DNA of 64,000 nucleotides from Thermothelomyces thermophilus ATCC 42464. Its lineage: Eukaryota > Ascomycota > Sordariomycetes > Sordariales > Chaetomiaceae. Positions 33,130-44,409 of this stretch are shown here, piece by piece. The notes beneath the pieces were generated by a model. It did no database searches and had not been told where the DNA came from. It saw only the letters and a list, made by a program, of their open reading frames with translations. Every line of letters starts with the position of its first letter. Position 1 is the stretch's first letter. The DNA is taken from contig NC_016473.1 in the NCBI RefSeq assembly GCF_000226095.1, positions 310,001 through 374,000 of the forward strand, read 5' to 3'. The position numbers and the translations under genes are program-made.

Positions 33130-34347
33130 ATGGCCGCTGCGGACGTCATCAATCAAGCAGCCCTTGCCCGTCATGTGGACACCGCGCCGCACACGACGGT
33201 CGACAGACCATCTGGGCAGCATAACGTGCAGGCGGTCATGAACTACTACAAAGATCCCGAGGATGGGACCCCGCCAGCTCCTATTTACGTAGGGTACGTC
33301 GCAACTCGCCCACCCCGTGCAGCCGGATATCCGCAAGATACTGACAAGTATCGACCTTGGATCGGTTGTCCTGCCCCATAGCCGGCCGTTTGGGGAGCAG
33401 GCAAAGGCTAGACCAACCGTGGCGGTCCAGGTGGAAGTGACAGACATTAGCGGGAACGAGGACAAGTACACGCTCGACGGGCATGGATTTCAGATTGTTC
33501 GGCACGAGAGCAAGGAGAAAGACTTCCTTGACGAGGAGCAGATCAAGAGCATCTATTACCCAGAGACGGAGCAGTTGCTCAAGAACGTGTAAGTCCCAGG
33601 TCGACTCAGCTGCGTTGGCTTCTGCATTGTCCCCTCCCCCTCTAAGCAGGAAGCCCACGAGAAATCCGGGCTGATGCTGTCGCTTAGCACCGGGGCGACG
33701 CGCGTCTTCATCTTCGATCATACCATCCGTCGCGAGAAGCAACCCGGCGTCTCGGACGCTGCTTTCCGCGGTCCGGTCCGGAATGTGCATATCGACCAGT
33801 CGTACAAGGCCTCGGTTGAGAGAGTGCGGTACCACCTGGCCGAGGAGGCCGAGCAGCTGTTGCAGAAACGGTTCCAGATCATCAATGTGCGTGACCCCCC
33901 GACCACCCACAGCACGAGGGCGCTCTCTGTGTCTTCCCCTCACTTCTCCTTCTCTCTCTCCTTTTGTTTCTGTTTTTGTTTTTCCTAGTCTCATCAGCCA
34001 ACTTACATGGTATCTAGGTGTGGCGCCCCATCAAGACGATCTTGAAGGATCCGCTCGCGATCGCCGATGCGCACTCAGTGCCGGATTCCGATCTCGTCGG
34101 AGCGGCTCTTATCTACCCACACCGCGATGGCGAGACATATGCGGTCAAGCCAAACCCGAGGCACCGCTGGTACTTCAAGTATACGCAGCGGCCCGATGAG
34201 GTGACCCTGATCAAGTGCTATGACTCGGCTACTGAGCCGGGAATCGCCCGTCGCGTCCCTCACTCTTCCTTCATCGACCCGGCCGAGGAGGATAAGCCGC
34301 AGCGTGAGAGCATCGAAGTGAGAACCCTCGTCTTCTACGACAACTGA
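33130..34347 (+). CDS. AsaB/CmcJ-like oxygenase (hydroxylase/desaturase family protein), 4 exons
   Basis: Proposed exons are 33130-33293, 33412-33588, 33688-33886 and 34018-34347 (289 aa). Introns 2 (GTAAGT...TTAG) and 3 (GTGCGT...CTAG) are well supported by phase and family fit. Intron 1 (33294-33411) could instead be 33289-33400. The protein matches the fungal family of AsaB (aspergillic acid pathway), related to bacterial CmcJ. Landmarks: HGFQ after EDKYTLD, YYPETEQLLK, FIFDHTIRR, VHIDQSY, FQIINVWRPI, PDSDLV and RRVPHSSF. His148-x-Asp150 and His262 could form an Fe(II)/2-oxoglutarate-type triad; this is inference. Members hydroxylate, methoxylate or desaturate small molecules, often in secondary metabolism. 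Substrate unknown. No RIP damage. It converges on the GST gene, 205 bp between stops. Confidence 0.88.
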
Positions 34348-34552
34348 AATGCCGTCTACGCTTGAGGAAAGGACTCGGTGATTTCGTGCCAGCCTAGTTG
34401 AGGTGGAGGTACGGACAGTATCTTTATGCACAAGCAGGCTTGGGTCGAATATAACGGCCACGTCACATTTGAATTGTTCCTTTTTTTTTCTCCTACCCAC
34501 TGCTGCATAATCTGCGCCAGCGTACTTACAGAGCTCCTTTCTCGGAATGCAT
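34348..34552. other. Convergent intergenic region (shared 3' UTRs)
   Basis: 205 bp between the two stop codons. It contains a T-rich tract (34482-34492). No gene is seen. Presumed 3' UTR and poly(A) signals for both strands. Confidence 0.6.
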
Positions 34553-35409
34553 CTATGGTTCGATGTCGAGCTCCTCGTAGTATCTATAGATGCCGTTCGA
34601 GTACTTTTGCCTCCGGGGGCTCTTTAGATATGCCGCAATTCTAGGCCGCTCTGCGACGGCTTGGTGAAGAGCAAACACCTTGGCGTGCTCCCCTTCCCGC
34701 TCAAGCTTAGCCATGGCCTTTGGGAACATGAACTTGAGACCATCCACGCACTGTGGGGGACGGGAGCACCATTAGATCCATCTGAAAGCTACCTACGGGG
34801 GAAATAACAAATAAACTAACAGAGGGAGGGACCTACCTGGAAGAGCACGAGGTCGGCGTACGTCAGGTTTCCGCCGTAGAGCCAGGGGCCTTCGCCACTG
34901 GACCTGGACCGGAGCACGCGCTCGAAGTAGGTCAGGAACCTGGGCAGCCGATTCTTGACGTAGTCCTCGCTCCTCCTCTTGCTCTCCGGCTTCTGGTCCT
35001 CGTAATAAAGGCCCGAAGCGATGGGGTGGTGGCAGTCGTGCGGCTCGTTGCTCAGGCCGTCCAGGGCCGTCAGCGCCAGCGAGTTGACTCGGTAGAGGCC
35101 GTCCCGGTCCTTTTCGGGGTCCGGCACGAGCCCCAGGCGGCCGCCGAGGTACTGTAGAATGTTCGGGGTCTGGCTGATCACAAGCTCACCGTGCTTGAGG
35201 ATCGGGGGTGCGAAGACCGGGGGGTTGATGCCGTCATCGGGCGTCTCGCCCTGGATGAATGCGAGCACCTCGCCAATGCCGCCCTCGGTAAAGGCCGTGT
35301 CGCTGTATGCGGCGCCGGCTTCTTCGAGGACGAGCCGGATGTGCTCGCCGCGGCCGGGAATGCCCGGCCAGTAGATGAGATGGTAGGGCACGTCCTTAGC
35401 AGTGGCCAT
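34553..35409 (-). CDS. Glutathione S-transferase, 2 exons
   Basis: Exon 1 is 35409-34837 and exon 2 is 34750-34553, with an 86-bp intron (GTAGGT...ACAG) between codons; 256 aa. The N-terminal thioredoxin-like domain starts YHLIYWPGIPGRGEHIR. Tyr13 aligns with the catalytic Tyr of sigma/alpha/mu-type GSTs, and ISQTPNILQYLG is the glutathione gamma-glutamyl binding segment. The C-terminal helical domain spans about residues 95-225, with LTYADLVLFQ joined by splicing to CVDGLKFMFP. Length is normal for fungal cytosolic GSTs. Expected role: conjugation of glutathione to electrophiles or peroxides in the cytosol. Its convergent neighbour is an oxidative enzyme, so a joint role in metabolite synthesis or detoxification is possible but unproven. 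No RIP mutations. Confidence 0.93.
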
Positions 35410-36098
35410 GGTGAGTAGAGACCCGAATGGTTGGGGAAGGGCCTATTGAAGAGCGGGGTTCACCGAATCAAGAGAACTCGAGGGATAAAGTAGTGCCAAG
35501 GAAGGTGAGAGAAGGTTGGGGTATCTACCCTGGGTCCCTTGCCTAACTTAATTAAGGTCCTCAGTTGATTGTTGGTGCAAGGTTAGTTACAGTACCCCAC
35601 CTAAAATCATCCCGTGTCATCAGATTACTGTACAGTACATAGTTCTCCGCAGCTCCTTCCTGACGTCACAGCACCAAGCCGGAGGTATCGGAGCTATCTC
35701 ATCCCCCTCCCTTGGTACCTGCATTAGGATATCATTTTCCCATCATTATCGCACGACATTCGACATCCAAGTACTTCGACGTGGATATAGGCCTCTGCCT
35801 GATTTACCCTCTCTTCCTTTCCTTTTTGTCGTTTAGGCGTCAGCATCCGTGGGGCGGCAGAGGACGTATTCCTAATTATCGGGGTGATTGTTAGGCCACG
35901 AACCGCGCACTCGCGGACAAGCAGCCCAGATAATTAGGTGAGTGCTAGAGGCGCACTCCATAAACGATTTCATGGGTAGTCAGATATGGCATGGATTCGA
36001 GTTCAGCATGTAAGTTCAGAACCACTCGAGGAAATAATTAATATCCGCCCCCCTCCCACCCTGCCCACCGACAATCCGTGAAAAGGAATGTTAGAAGT
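35410..36098. other. GST upstream region, no further gene
   Basis: A GC-balanced flank between the GST ATG and the Copia element. Apart from the palindromes at 35626-35637 (TACTGTACAGTA) and 35661-35668 I see no gene. A 60-codon open frame at 35712-35894 has no family resemblance and is taken as chance. Confidence 0.6.
35661..35668. promoter_or_regulatory. TGACGTCA (CRE/ATF) palindrome upstream of GST
   Basis: A perfect 8-bp consensus site for ATF/CREB-type bZIP factors, about 250 bp upstream of the GST start codon. Fungal Atf1-type regulators act on stress-response genes through this motif. A single occurrence could be chance. Confidence 0.45.
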
Positions 36099-36103
36099 GA
36101 AAG

Positions 36104-36314
36104 TGTCGGAAGCTATAGAGCTTCCAAACGTATTAGCCACGCGTTTGCCACAGCTGTATAAGGCTGTTTAACGCTTTGGCCAGCTCCTTTGTCTATAAAT
36201 ATTAGTCGTTTTGTCTCCTTTGTAGATAGTTTAACAAGGCACTCTTTTCCTTCGTACAGCCACCCACTGGAGACTGCTTTTAACGCTCCCGGAAGCTTAT
36301 CACTACGTTCGGCA
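36104..36314 (+). repeat. Copia-1 5' LTR (211 bp)
   Basis: It starts TGTCGGAAGC and ends TACGTTCGGCA. It contains a TATAAATA box (36192-36199). It is hardly RIPped, unlike the 3' LTR copy at 63889, and adjoins the gene island. Confidence 0.87.
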
Positions 36315-36324
36315 GTTATAAGCC
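36315..36324 (+). promoter_or_regulatory. Copia-1 primer binding site (half initiator tRNA-Met type)
   Basis: GTTATAAGCC directly follows the LTR. With one RIP change reversed it matches the complement of the initiator tRNA-Met anticodon arm (GTTATGAGCC), the half-tRNA priming used by many Copia elements. Confidence 0.6.
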
Positions 36325-36372
36325 TGGCGCCTTGACTGCTCCTCTACTAACGTATCTTCAATATTAGTGGTA

Positions 36373-36903
36373 GCTTCTTCTATTACGAACTCTCTTACCT
36401 TGCTTTAATACGCTTTTGACGACGTGTCTATTATATCCGAGATCCTAGTTAAGACTTCTACGTGCCTTATAGGGCCTAGTTCCTAGAACTTGTAGTATAT
36501 CGAACTATAGTCGTAGGCTGAATTTGCTAGTATATAGGGGTTTATTAACCCTAATGGTGACCGTGAGCTAGATCTGGAAGTTCTATAGTGCCTAACCTAT
36601 AAGTAAGCTAGAGATAACCTTATCCTAGCTTCTTAGGAGTAGCTCTTAGAGGGATTATTACCTTTGATATCTATAGATCTAATACCTTTTAATATAGCTA
36701 TTATAGCCAAGTTTATATAATTATAAGACTCCTTTTATAAAAATATTATATATATTATAGACATTAGTAAGTAGATAAGATAATTATAATATTAGTTAGT
36801 ATATATTATGGATCTTAAACTTTATAAAGCTACAAAAGTATATAAGAAGAAGGATATTAACCTTATTAAGGGGATTATCTAGGTGCTTTACTCCATACTT
36901 ATA
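36373..36903 (+). pseudogene. Copia-1 gag relic, first part
   Basis: A coherent frame with Gln/Trp stops covers about 36450-36903 (pieces: GFINPNGDRELDLEVLQCL, YKQARDNLILAS). It continues across the Gypsy-4 insertion at 44410. Start codon not resolved. No zinc knuckle seen in this part. Confidence 0.65.
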
Positions 36904-37327
36904 TGTCATAGAAATATACATACAGATGCCGCCTAAGCCACTAGCACAAATGAGCCAATCAAGTCAAAGGAACAAAAGGACTAATTATAATATAGGAAGC
37001 ATAGTAATTACTACGCTCACTAGTGATTAGGGTAATCACCACTATACAATTACTTACAATCACCGTGATTAGGAATGATCACTAGGATTATATATACATG
37101 TAGATAGTCACTCGTTACGGTAGACTCTAAGAGTTTACTAGTAATAGCAACCCTTATAATCATAGTACTCATATTAAGCATCGTTATTAACTACTATAAG
37201 AGATAATTCTAGTGTTATTATAAACCCTTTAGCTTCACCAAATCCCTTAGACGACCTGCTTACTTATCCCACTTAATCTACCTTTGTCTAAACCCTTTTA
37301 GAAGAAGTCTAAGTTAGGTTTATTATA
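36904..37327 (+). repeat. Gypsy-4 5' LTR (alpha, 424 bp)
   Basis: It starts TGTCATAG and ends GGTTTATTATA (RIPped). The U3 GATCAC array lies near 37010-37085. A primer site in RIPped form (ATTGCTATTACT) follows at 37329. Confidence 0.95.
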
Positions 37328-37354
37328 TATTGCTATTACTCCCTTTGTTCTATT

Positions 37355-39800
37355 ATAGTTTAGAATAGAGGTAACTTTGACCTTGATATCAATATAGCTA
37401 CTAACGTTATAGCCAAATAGCTGCTTACCTAGCTTGGTTAACTCTATTAGCAAATCTAGGAGTTAGACTAGAGAGATAAGGCTGCTTAAGCTTAAATCAA
37501 GGAACTCGAGAATAGCGAAAAGCACTTGTAGAAACTAGTCAATAAGGCCTATACCAAAATTAAGGCACTCGAGGGCGCTAAAGCGAGCCGCGTTAAGATC
37601 GAACTACCTAGTAAATATAGAGGAACTAAGGAAGATCTTATAGGATTCCTAATAAACCTCTAATCCTACTTCTAGCTTAATAATGACAAGTTTCTAGATA
37701 ATAAAGCTAAAGTTCTTTATATAGCTATAAGACTAGAGGGTAAGGTACTTAGATAGTTTGAGCCTATATAGAATAACTATCTTACTAAGGAAGACGAAGA
37801 TGACTAAGATATATTTATATAAGTAGTCTTTTGATCTTATAACCGTTTTGAAGAAGAGCTTTAGAAGGTTTTTAGTGACAAAGACAAGAAGATTTATATA
37901 TAAGAAAGACTTGTTAATCTTTAATAGACTAAGTTAGTAGCCTCTTATACTATATAGTTTAGATAGGACATACTTAAGTCTTAGCTTAATGATAAGGCGT
38001 TAATATAATTATTCCATAATAGCTTAAAAGAAAAGGTTAAAGATAAGCTATATAAGTATAATTAGCCTAAGACCCTAGATAAATATATTATATAGGCTAT
38101 TAGAATCGATAATCGACTTTATATACAAGAGTAGTAGAAACAAAGTTAAATAAATAGAACTATAGTTAAAGCTAATGACAAGAAAAAGCAAATATATGTT
38201 AGTACCTTATATAGGATATACCCTAGAGCTATAGATATAGATATAATATAGAAGCAAGACCGGAAGAAGACGACTAAAGATAAGTCTAATATTACCTACT
38301 ATAACTATAGAAAGAAAGGGCACTACAAGTAAGAATGTCAAAGCCTAAAGAAAGAGTAGAAGACAGTCCCTAGAAAGGAAATTACGGCTATCGACAAAAC
38401 TACTAAGGACGTTATCGAAGTAGTAGCTACAAGCTACGAAGACAGGGGTAATGATACAGATAGTCTTAGACACGATAGTAATAGTAAAGACAAACAAGCA
38501 CCGTATTCCAAACTAGTCATTATAGACCTAGAGACAGGTCTTGCTAAATAGGATATAGTAGGAGAATATATACTACTAATTTCGATTCTCCTAGCCTTAA
38601 GGCAATAGGGTTTTACAGTTACATAGAGGTAGGATAGATCGTAGACAACCGATACCTAAGGAATCGAAAGACCTAGACCTAATATTCTATTCCTCTAGGA
38701 ACGAATTAAATAGTATTATAATAAAGTTTTCCGGCTTAATATAGAACTATACGAACAGGATAGACGCTTAATTTAACTTATCTAGTAGAGCGATAAGATA
38801 AAGGACGAGATAAGGGAACTTTAATATATTATAGAAACTATTAAAGGAGGATAGCCTATAATATATAATAGGCCTAATAGCTATATTAAGTACCTTGATG
38901 ACTAGTAACTTGGTAATAATATATAGAACCTAGAATACTAGTTTATATATATAAACTATAGAAAAGACGAGTATATATAAGAAAGCTACTAGAAGAAACA
39001 TTCCTATTTTGGTACTAGGGTACCTATAGTCTATATATAATAGGAAGGATTTAGGAAAGAATTCTAATACCTCCTAGGCAATACTATATAACTATACCCT
39101 TAACATAAGGCATATACGTAAGTGCCTTAGTTCCAGTGTATAGTATACGAATGCCGATATCACTTCTACGACAAATTCGAAAACAATTACTAGCCAACCC
39201 GACAAAGAAATAAAGACAGAAGCTTACGCCCTATAGAATAAGTCTACAATATAGGAAATAGAGCGGCCGAATTGCTCTAGAAGATCAAAGCCTGTGATCT
39301 AGGAAGCATTATAATAGTTCCAAAACGAGCCTAGCCTAGGTACTACGGAATAGGACAAGACATATAGGACTTATGCTAGAGCAACGATTACCTCTATTAT
39401 ATAGACGAAAAGAAATCGCGAATTTGGGAGCTTTGGATAAAGCTATAGTATATACGATAGAAAGTAGAACAGACCTAATAGTAGGAAGCTATAAGTACTC
39501 GATAGCTTATAGAAATGAGTATAATTGATAAAGCCATTATTAGCCGAATAACCGAAGAGGTCACTACTAACCTAGGAAACGGGTCAGGGCCCTCCGAGGG
39601 GCCCGGAAACCATTAACGCCTATATAGCGGCAAGTAGTAGCATAGTATAGGAGGAACTAGCATAAGAGACTACTATATCGAGACCTCCTAGTAGAAATAT
39701 AGGAAATCGCCGTAATCTTTAGACGACGGCGGCAAGATAAGCGACTATAGATAATAGCATAATAGAAACAGCATGAAATGCTCATACTAGTGGATAGTAG
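37355..39800 (+). pseudogene. Gypsy-4 gag relic
   Basis: Former ATG is ATA at 37355-37357. Collinear with Gypsy-2 gag; zinc knuckle at 38290-38340. Inactive. Confidence 0.85.
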
Positions 39801-42800
39801 AGTAGAGATAAACCTGATTTCGCCGATGCTTGTAAATTAGCTACAGATACTCTAAAGAATAAAACGGAAGTATAGTATAGTCAAAGGGCTATTTCCAATA
39901 TAATAGGTATATGGGGAAACCGAACCGATCGACATTACTATAGTAAGAAAGATTATAGTAGTTATATTTAGTATTATAGATATAGGTAATGACAAAGATA
40001 TAATATTAGGGTTACTATAATATAAAGATTACGACCTAGACATTAGCTAGAAGAATGGTAGCTACCTATAACCCTAAATAAAGTCGTATTCGACTAGTAA
40101 GATAGGGAGTATGTAAGGATTATAAGCAGACAATACTTAGGGGAAGGCATATCTTATAGATCTACTATAAAAGACAGACAATGGTAGACAGACTACTATA
40201 GACTCTAGAAGAGGCAGTATAACGATATCGATATTGTAATAAGAGGAACAAGCTAAACCGCTAATAGCTATTCTCTCTGTTAACAAATATAGAGTACTAT
40301 AATAGGAGTAGTAGGTTAAGATAGGAGAAATTGTTAACATTGCTATAGATAGAACCAAGTTCGTATACTATTAGAAAACCGAGAGACGAGATAAGACTAG
40401 GGAAGTACCGAAAGAATATAAAGGACACCTAGCATTTGAACCGAAGCATCTAGAAGGACTACTAGAATACGGCCTATAGGATTACAAGATCAAGCTTAAG
40501 GAAGGAGTACGACTAAAGTTCTTTAAGATCTATTATATAAGCTAGACTTAGAACGAAGAACTTAAGTAATATTTAGAGGAGAACCTTTAAAGAGGATATA
40601 TCTGCCTGTTAATATCGCTAGTAGGCTACCTAATCCTATTTATACCTAAGAAAGACGGAAAGCTATAGTTATATGTCGATTATTGGTAACTTAACGAATA
40701 GACCGTGAAAAACCGATACCTGTTACCGCTAATCTTACGGCTCCGAGATTAGTTAGCAAGAGCCTAATATTTTACACGTCTTGACTTGCCATTAGCCTAT
40801 AACTATATATAGATCAAAGAAGGCAACGAGTGGAAAACGGCCTTTAGGACACCCTATAGCTACTACGAGTACCTTGTCATACCATTTAGACTTACAAACG
40901 CGCTAGTAACGTTCTAAGCCCTAATTAATCAAGCTATCTAACCCTTTCTTAACAAATTTATAGTATATTATCTCGATAATATACTTATCTTCTCTAAGAC
41001 AATAGACAAATACCGGAAGTACGTAAAAGTAGTACTAGATGTGCTATATATATATAAACTATTAGTTAATAAGGAAAAGAGCGAATTCTACATTAGAAAA
41101 ATAGTATTTCTAGGATATAAGATATCCTTAAGACAAATTTAGATAGAACCTTTAAAGGTTAAAGCTATTAAGAATTGGTTACGACCGATGTTAGTTATAG
41201 AAGTACGAAGCTTTATCGGATTTATAAACTTCTACCGGATATTCATTAGGAACTTTAGAGCGATTATACGACCTTTATACGAACTTACCAAGAAGAATAC
41301 TAAATTCCAATAGGAAGAATAATATAAATAAGCATTTATATAGATCCGCGATACCATTACTAAAGATCTAGTACTAGTATTACTAGACCCTAAGAAGCCA
41401 TTTAAGGTAGAAACGGACGCTTTAGACTACGCTATTAGAGGATGATTAAGATAATAAGATAGATAAGGAAAGCTATATCCTATAGCCTTCTTTTCAAAGA
41501 AGCTCGATAGACTATGTCTTAATTATCTGATCTATAACAAGGAACTACTTACAATTATCAAAGCTTTCAAGGAATAGTAACTATACCTTAGTAGTACGAT
41601 TAAACTAGTATAGGTATATATAGATTATAAGAACCTATAATACTTTACGATAATAAAAGAACTTAACAGACGACAAATATAATAGGCAGAATTTCTCGTA
41701 GAATTTAACTTCGAGATCCGCTATAAGAAAGGCAAAGAGAACGTACGAGCAGACATCTTAAGCCGACGAACAGATTATACGGAAGGACAAACGGAAACAA
41801 TACTACTATTATTCAAGGAATAAATAGACGGAACGCTATATCATGAAATGCAAACACTTGTAGAAGATAATCTACTTGACTTGTTCTTAGAGTATTATAT
41901 AATCTTTCAAGAAGAAAGGATTAACAAGACATAGTATCAAGTAGCACCTAGACCACTAGTACCTAATAGAGTGGAAGAAAGAGATAGGAAACTCTAGTAC
42001 CGAGGCAAAGTATATATCTATAACGGGGATCAATAGCTACGAATAATTTGAGAACTTTATAAGTCGAAACTCGGAGGATATAAAGGAGTTACGAAGACTG
42101 TTGCACAAGTTAGGAAACACTACGACTTTCTATAGTTAACGGTACGAGTTAAGGAAGTCATATAGAACTATAATATTTACAATCGAAGCAAAATAGTACG
42201 ATATAAGCTATATAGGCTACTTTAGCTACTGCTAATAGCTAACAAACCATAGAGTTTAATTACAATAGACTTTATTATAAAGCTACTAGAATCTAAGGAC
42301 ACGGCTATAGGAGTAATCTATAATAGTATTCTCACTATAGTAGATTACCTAACTAAATAGGTATACTTCTTTCCCTATAAGGAGTCCTAGATAGCAGAAC
42401 AGTTAGTAGATATAATCTATCGGCAAGTTATATTAATGTATACTTGGCTATAAGAATAGATTACCGATAGAGACACTAAGTTCGTATTAAAGTTCTAGTA
42501 AGCGTTAATATAATGATTAGACATTAATAGTAAGCTATTAATAGCATATTACCTATAGACTAATAGATAAACAAAGCGACTAAACCAAGTTATCAAGCAG
42601 TACCTCCGCTCTTATATTAACTACTAGTAAGACGACTAGGTCATACTATTACTAATAGTATAACTCGCTTACAATATAACGCCAACAGAAACGACCAAAG
42701 CTATACCGTTCTTCGCGAACTATAGATATAAAGTAAACCTTAGGCAAGGACTAGAAATCATAGTACCGAGAGCAGTAGTTAAAGTAAAATGGATATATAC

Positions 42801-43345
42801 ACTATATAAAAAGCTCAAAAAGGAACTCGAGTTTATTAAGACTAGAATAAAGAACTACTACGACAAATACAGGCTTAAGGGACCTTGCCTAGAGAGGGGA
42901 GATAAAGTCTACCTAATCGTACGAAACTTATAAACTAAACGACTAAATACAAAGCTAGACTTTAAAAAGGTTAGACCCTTTATTATCAAAGAACAAATCT
43001 CGACATCTAACTACCGACTATCGTTACTATTATCTATATAACTATAGATAGATGTTTTTTATATTTCACTTCTCGAACTAGTACCAAAGAACGCTAAGGT
43101 TACTATATATATCAAAGCAAAAGACGAAGAGGAAGAATAGAACATCAAAGAAATTCTAGATTTATATATTATTAATAGGGAACTATAGTATCTAGTCAAA
43201 TGGCTTAATTTTAGACTAGAAGATAACTTATAGGAACCTATTAAGAATTTAAACTACCCTAAGAAACTAGAATAGTTCTATTGGCAGAACCTAGATCGGC
43301 TAAAGGTAAACCTAGGACAGAACAAAAAATAGCGCCCTAGTTAAT
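39680..43345 (+). pseudogene. Gypsy-4 pol relic
   Basis: Protease box near 39780-39815 (LVDSRVEIN). RT box YLDNILIFSK at 40970-40999 (second Asp to Asn). RNase H is near 41410, integrase about 42060-42780 and chromodomain 43160-43300. It ends at TAA 43343-43345, the same stop as Gypsy-2. Confidence 0.9.
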
Positions 43346-43851
43346 AACGTTGATGCTACCATTAAGTTATATAACGGCCCCCGATTCCTACTATTCTACC
43401 GCCTCTAATTCGTCTAGATTCGACAAACCCTATATAACTATATCTGCTCCCTTCTCTACTAGGAACTCTTGTTATTTACAGACCCGAGTCAGACGGGCTA
43501 ACGCCTCGGAAGCTTTACATTGATATTCTTGTAGCAAGGCTTCGGCCTCTTTTTCTTTAGCCTTTAAACGACGTTGCTCGCGTATAATATAATCTACTAT
43601 ATTATAATTAAAGACGTGCTCTTATAAGGAAATAGGAACTTATAAAAAGAAACCAGAACGCTAGAACTATCGTAAATATAACCTTAATATATATAAGTCT
43701 TATAGCGATAAGATTTTTCAATCATTTTATATACTTGGTTATACTCTATATAATAGGAATACGCTATTACTACGAACCTATAATTAGAAATAAACTAAGC
43801 TAAACGCTTATAACAAATAAATACTAGGGATCTATACGCGTTAGACGGTAT
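43265..43851 (-). pseudogene. Antisense Zn2Cys6-like plus coiled-coil gene in Gypsy-4 (alpha version), relic
   Basis: A second alpha copy of the gene described at 15000-15582. Former start is ATA at 43849-43851, followed by P-S-N-A-Y-R-S-L. Six-cysteine region at about 43660-43750. Coiled coil REQRRLKAKEKEAEALLQEY at about 43545-43605, then SEALARLTRV and RGLSNLDELE-like residues with RIP stops at Gln/Arg positions. The finger-to-coil frame change is at the same place as in Gypsy-2. It ends convergently with pol. Confidence 0.66.
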
Positions 43852-43980
43852 AATTAATAGTACGAAGGGTAATAAAGGGCTAAAGAGAAAAACACGTATA
43901 AGGAACGTAAGGGATATTAGCGCTATTTAAGACAACCTAAAGAGGGCTTTCGGGTCAAAAGCCTCGGAGGGAGGGCATCG

Positions 43981-44404
43981 TGTCACAGAAATATACATAC
44001 AGATGCCGCCTAAGCCACTAGCACGAATAGGCCAATCAAGTCAAAGGAACGAAAGGACCAATTATAATATAAGAAGCATAGTAATCACTACGCTCACTAG
44101 TAATTAGGGTGATCACTACCATGCGATTACTTACGATCACCGTAATTAGGAATGATTACTAGGATTATATATATATATAGATAGTCACTCGTTATAGTAG
44201 ACTCTAAGAGTTCACTAGTGATAGTAACCCTTATAATTATAGTACTTATATCAAGCATCGTTATTAACTACTATAAGAGATAACTCTAGTGTTGTTGTGA
44301 ACCCTTTGGCTTTACCGAATCCCTTAGATAACCTGCTTGCTTGTCCCGCTTAATCTACCTTCGTCTAAACCCTTTTAGAAGAAGTCTGAGTTAGGTTTGT
44401 TACA
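43981..44404 (+). repeat. Gypsy-4 3' LTR (alpha, 424 bp)
   Basis: It starts TGTCACAG, ends GGTTTGTTACA, and is preceded by the purine tract GGAGGGAGGGC. The U3 array is at about 44090-44165. Confidence 0.95.
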
Positions 44405-44409
44405 TTATA

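Larger units (their letters stand above)
36904..44404 (+). mobile_element. Gypsy-4, full-length chromovirus LTR retrotransposon (alpha)
   Basis: A 7501-bp element with 424-bp LTRs and target duplication TTATA (36899-36903 and 44405-44409), inserted in Copia-1 gag. It has the same organisation as Gypsy-2, including the antisense gene. Confidence 0.97.

Noticed and set aside
33281-33994. Long minus-strand open frames (135 and 237 codons) opposite the oxygenase gene
   Set aside because: They run through exons and introns of a well-supported plus-strand gene and resemble no family; they are GC-rich shadows.
35159-35418. Plus-strand open frames of 71 and 75 codons opposite GST exon 1
   Set aside because: They are complement shadows of the conserved GST coding sequence.
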